From an uncultured Eggerthella sp. (lineage in GTDB: Bacteria > Actinomycetota > Coriobacteriia > Coriobacteriales > Eggerthellaceae): a stretch of DNA of 15,047 bases. The position numbers and the translations under genes are program-made. The notes under the pieces were generated by a model that did not search any database, had not been told where the DNA came from, and worked only from the letters and a program-made list of their open reading frames with translations. Shown here one piece after another: positions 14,949 through 15,047 of this stretch; position 1 is the first letter of the stretch, and each line of letters opens with the position of its first letter. The stretch covers positions 1 to 15,047 of the forward strand of contig URVA01000027.1 in NCBI GenBank assembly GCA_900551155.1, given 5' to 3'.

Positions 14949-14954
14949 TATAAT
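14949..14954 (+). promoter_or_regulatory. -10 box upstream of rpe
   Basis: The 96-bp A-rich gap between the alkyltransferase-like gene and rpe holds a perfect TATAAT at 14949-14954. No convincing -35 sits 16-18 bp upstream, and TG is one base too far for a true extended -10. The ribosome binding site AAAGGGG (14977-14983) follows. No terminator hairpin for the upstream gene is seen. Confidence 0.45.
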
Positions 14955-14989
14955 CAGCCTACATCACAAAAATAGGAAAGGGGTCAGCG

Positions 14990-15047
14990 GTGTTTGGCGA
15001 AATAAAAATTGCACCATCAATTCTTTCAGCTGATTTCATGAATATGG
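14990..15047 (+). CDS. rpe: Ribulose-phosphate 3-epimerase (start only, cut by window end)
   Basis: Only the first 19 codons are present, and the reading frame runs off the window. The translation MFGEIKIAPSILSADFMNM has the hallmark Rpe opening with the APSILSADF strand, which carries the active-site serine near the phosphate and metal site. Rpe interconverts ribulose-5-phosphate and xylulose-5-phosphate in the pentose phosphate pathway. The start is GTG, with the purine-rich AAAGGGG at 14977-14983 6 nt upstream. It has its own -10 box, so it probably begins a new transcription unit. Confidence 0.85.
   Translation, partial: MFGEIKIAPSILSADFMNM

Noticed and set aside
1..15047. Search for CRISPR arrays, insertion sequences, toxin-antitoxin or defence genes
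   Set aside because: No interspersed repeat-spacer pattern, transposase, integrase, att-like repeat or defence domain was found; every gene is a recognisable core gene or regulator.

Overview
The window is a dense, one-directional block of chromosomal housekeeping genes: fifteen complete genes and the start of a sixteenth, all on the + strand. I see no mobile element, phage gene, CRISPR array, tRNA or rRNA. Base composition looks moderately AT-leaning by eye. The gene order (scpA-scpB-rluB, then tyrA-aroA-cmk-plsC-ispH-der-plsY-gpsA) and the LysR type fit a lower-GC member of class Coriobacteriia (Actinomycetota). A clostridial Bacillota cannot be excluded, because the cmk-plsC-ispH-der-plsY-gpsA order also occurs there. 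This placement is inference from gene order and protein character, not from a marker gene.

Region 1 (1-1032) holds a LysR-type regulator with its own promoter. Region 2 (1039-6053) is an operon of five tightly packed genes: an ABC-F ATPase, the tRNA methyltransferase TrmL, the condensin partners ScpA and ScpB, and an RluB-type pseudouridine synthase. Gaps are zero or the genes overlap. The ABC-F gene appears to be read from a leaderless mRNA. Region 3 (6054-11003) follows a 136-bp gap with a likely promoter and runs tyrA-aroA-cmk-plsC-ispH, with gaps of 0-3 bp or overlaps. Region 4 (11004-14893) runs der-plsY-gpsA and an alkyltransferase-like gene. Region 5 (14894-15047) has a promoter-like -10 box and the first 19 codons of rpe.

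The genes combine translation and ribosome assembly (ABC-F, TrmL, RluB, Der), chromosome organisation (ScpA and ScpB, which work with an SMC encoded elsewhere), aromatic amino-acid synthesis (AroA, TyrA), CDP/dCDP supply (Cmk), isoprenoid precursors (IspH) and phosphatidic acid synthesis. For the last, GpsA makes glycerol-3-phosphate, PlsY adds the first acyl chain and PlsC the second, so only plsX is missing.

No new multi-gene system is visible. The points most worth a second look are an alkyltransferase homologue whose catalytic Cys is Ser (PSHR instead of PCHR) and whose Arg finger and glycine loop are also altered; a roughly 85-residue acidic repeat tail on PlsY; a six-unit 15-bp tandem repeat at the start of scpB; and the leaderless ABC-F start preceded by a hairpin capped by a UACG tetraloop.
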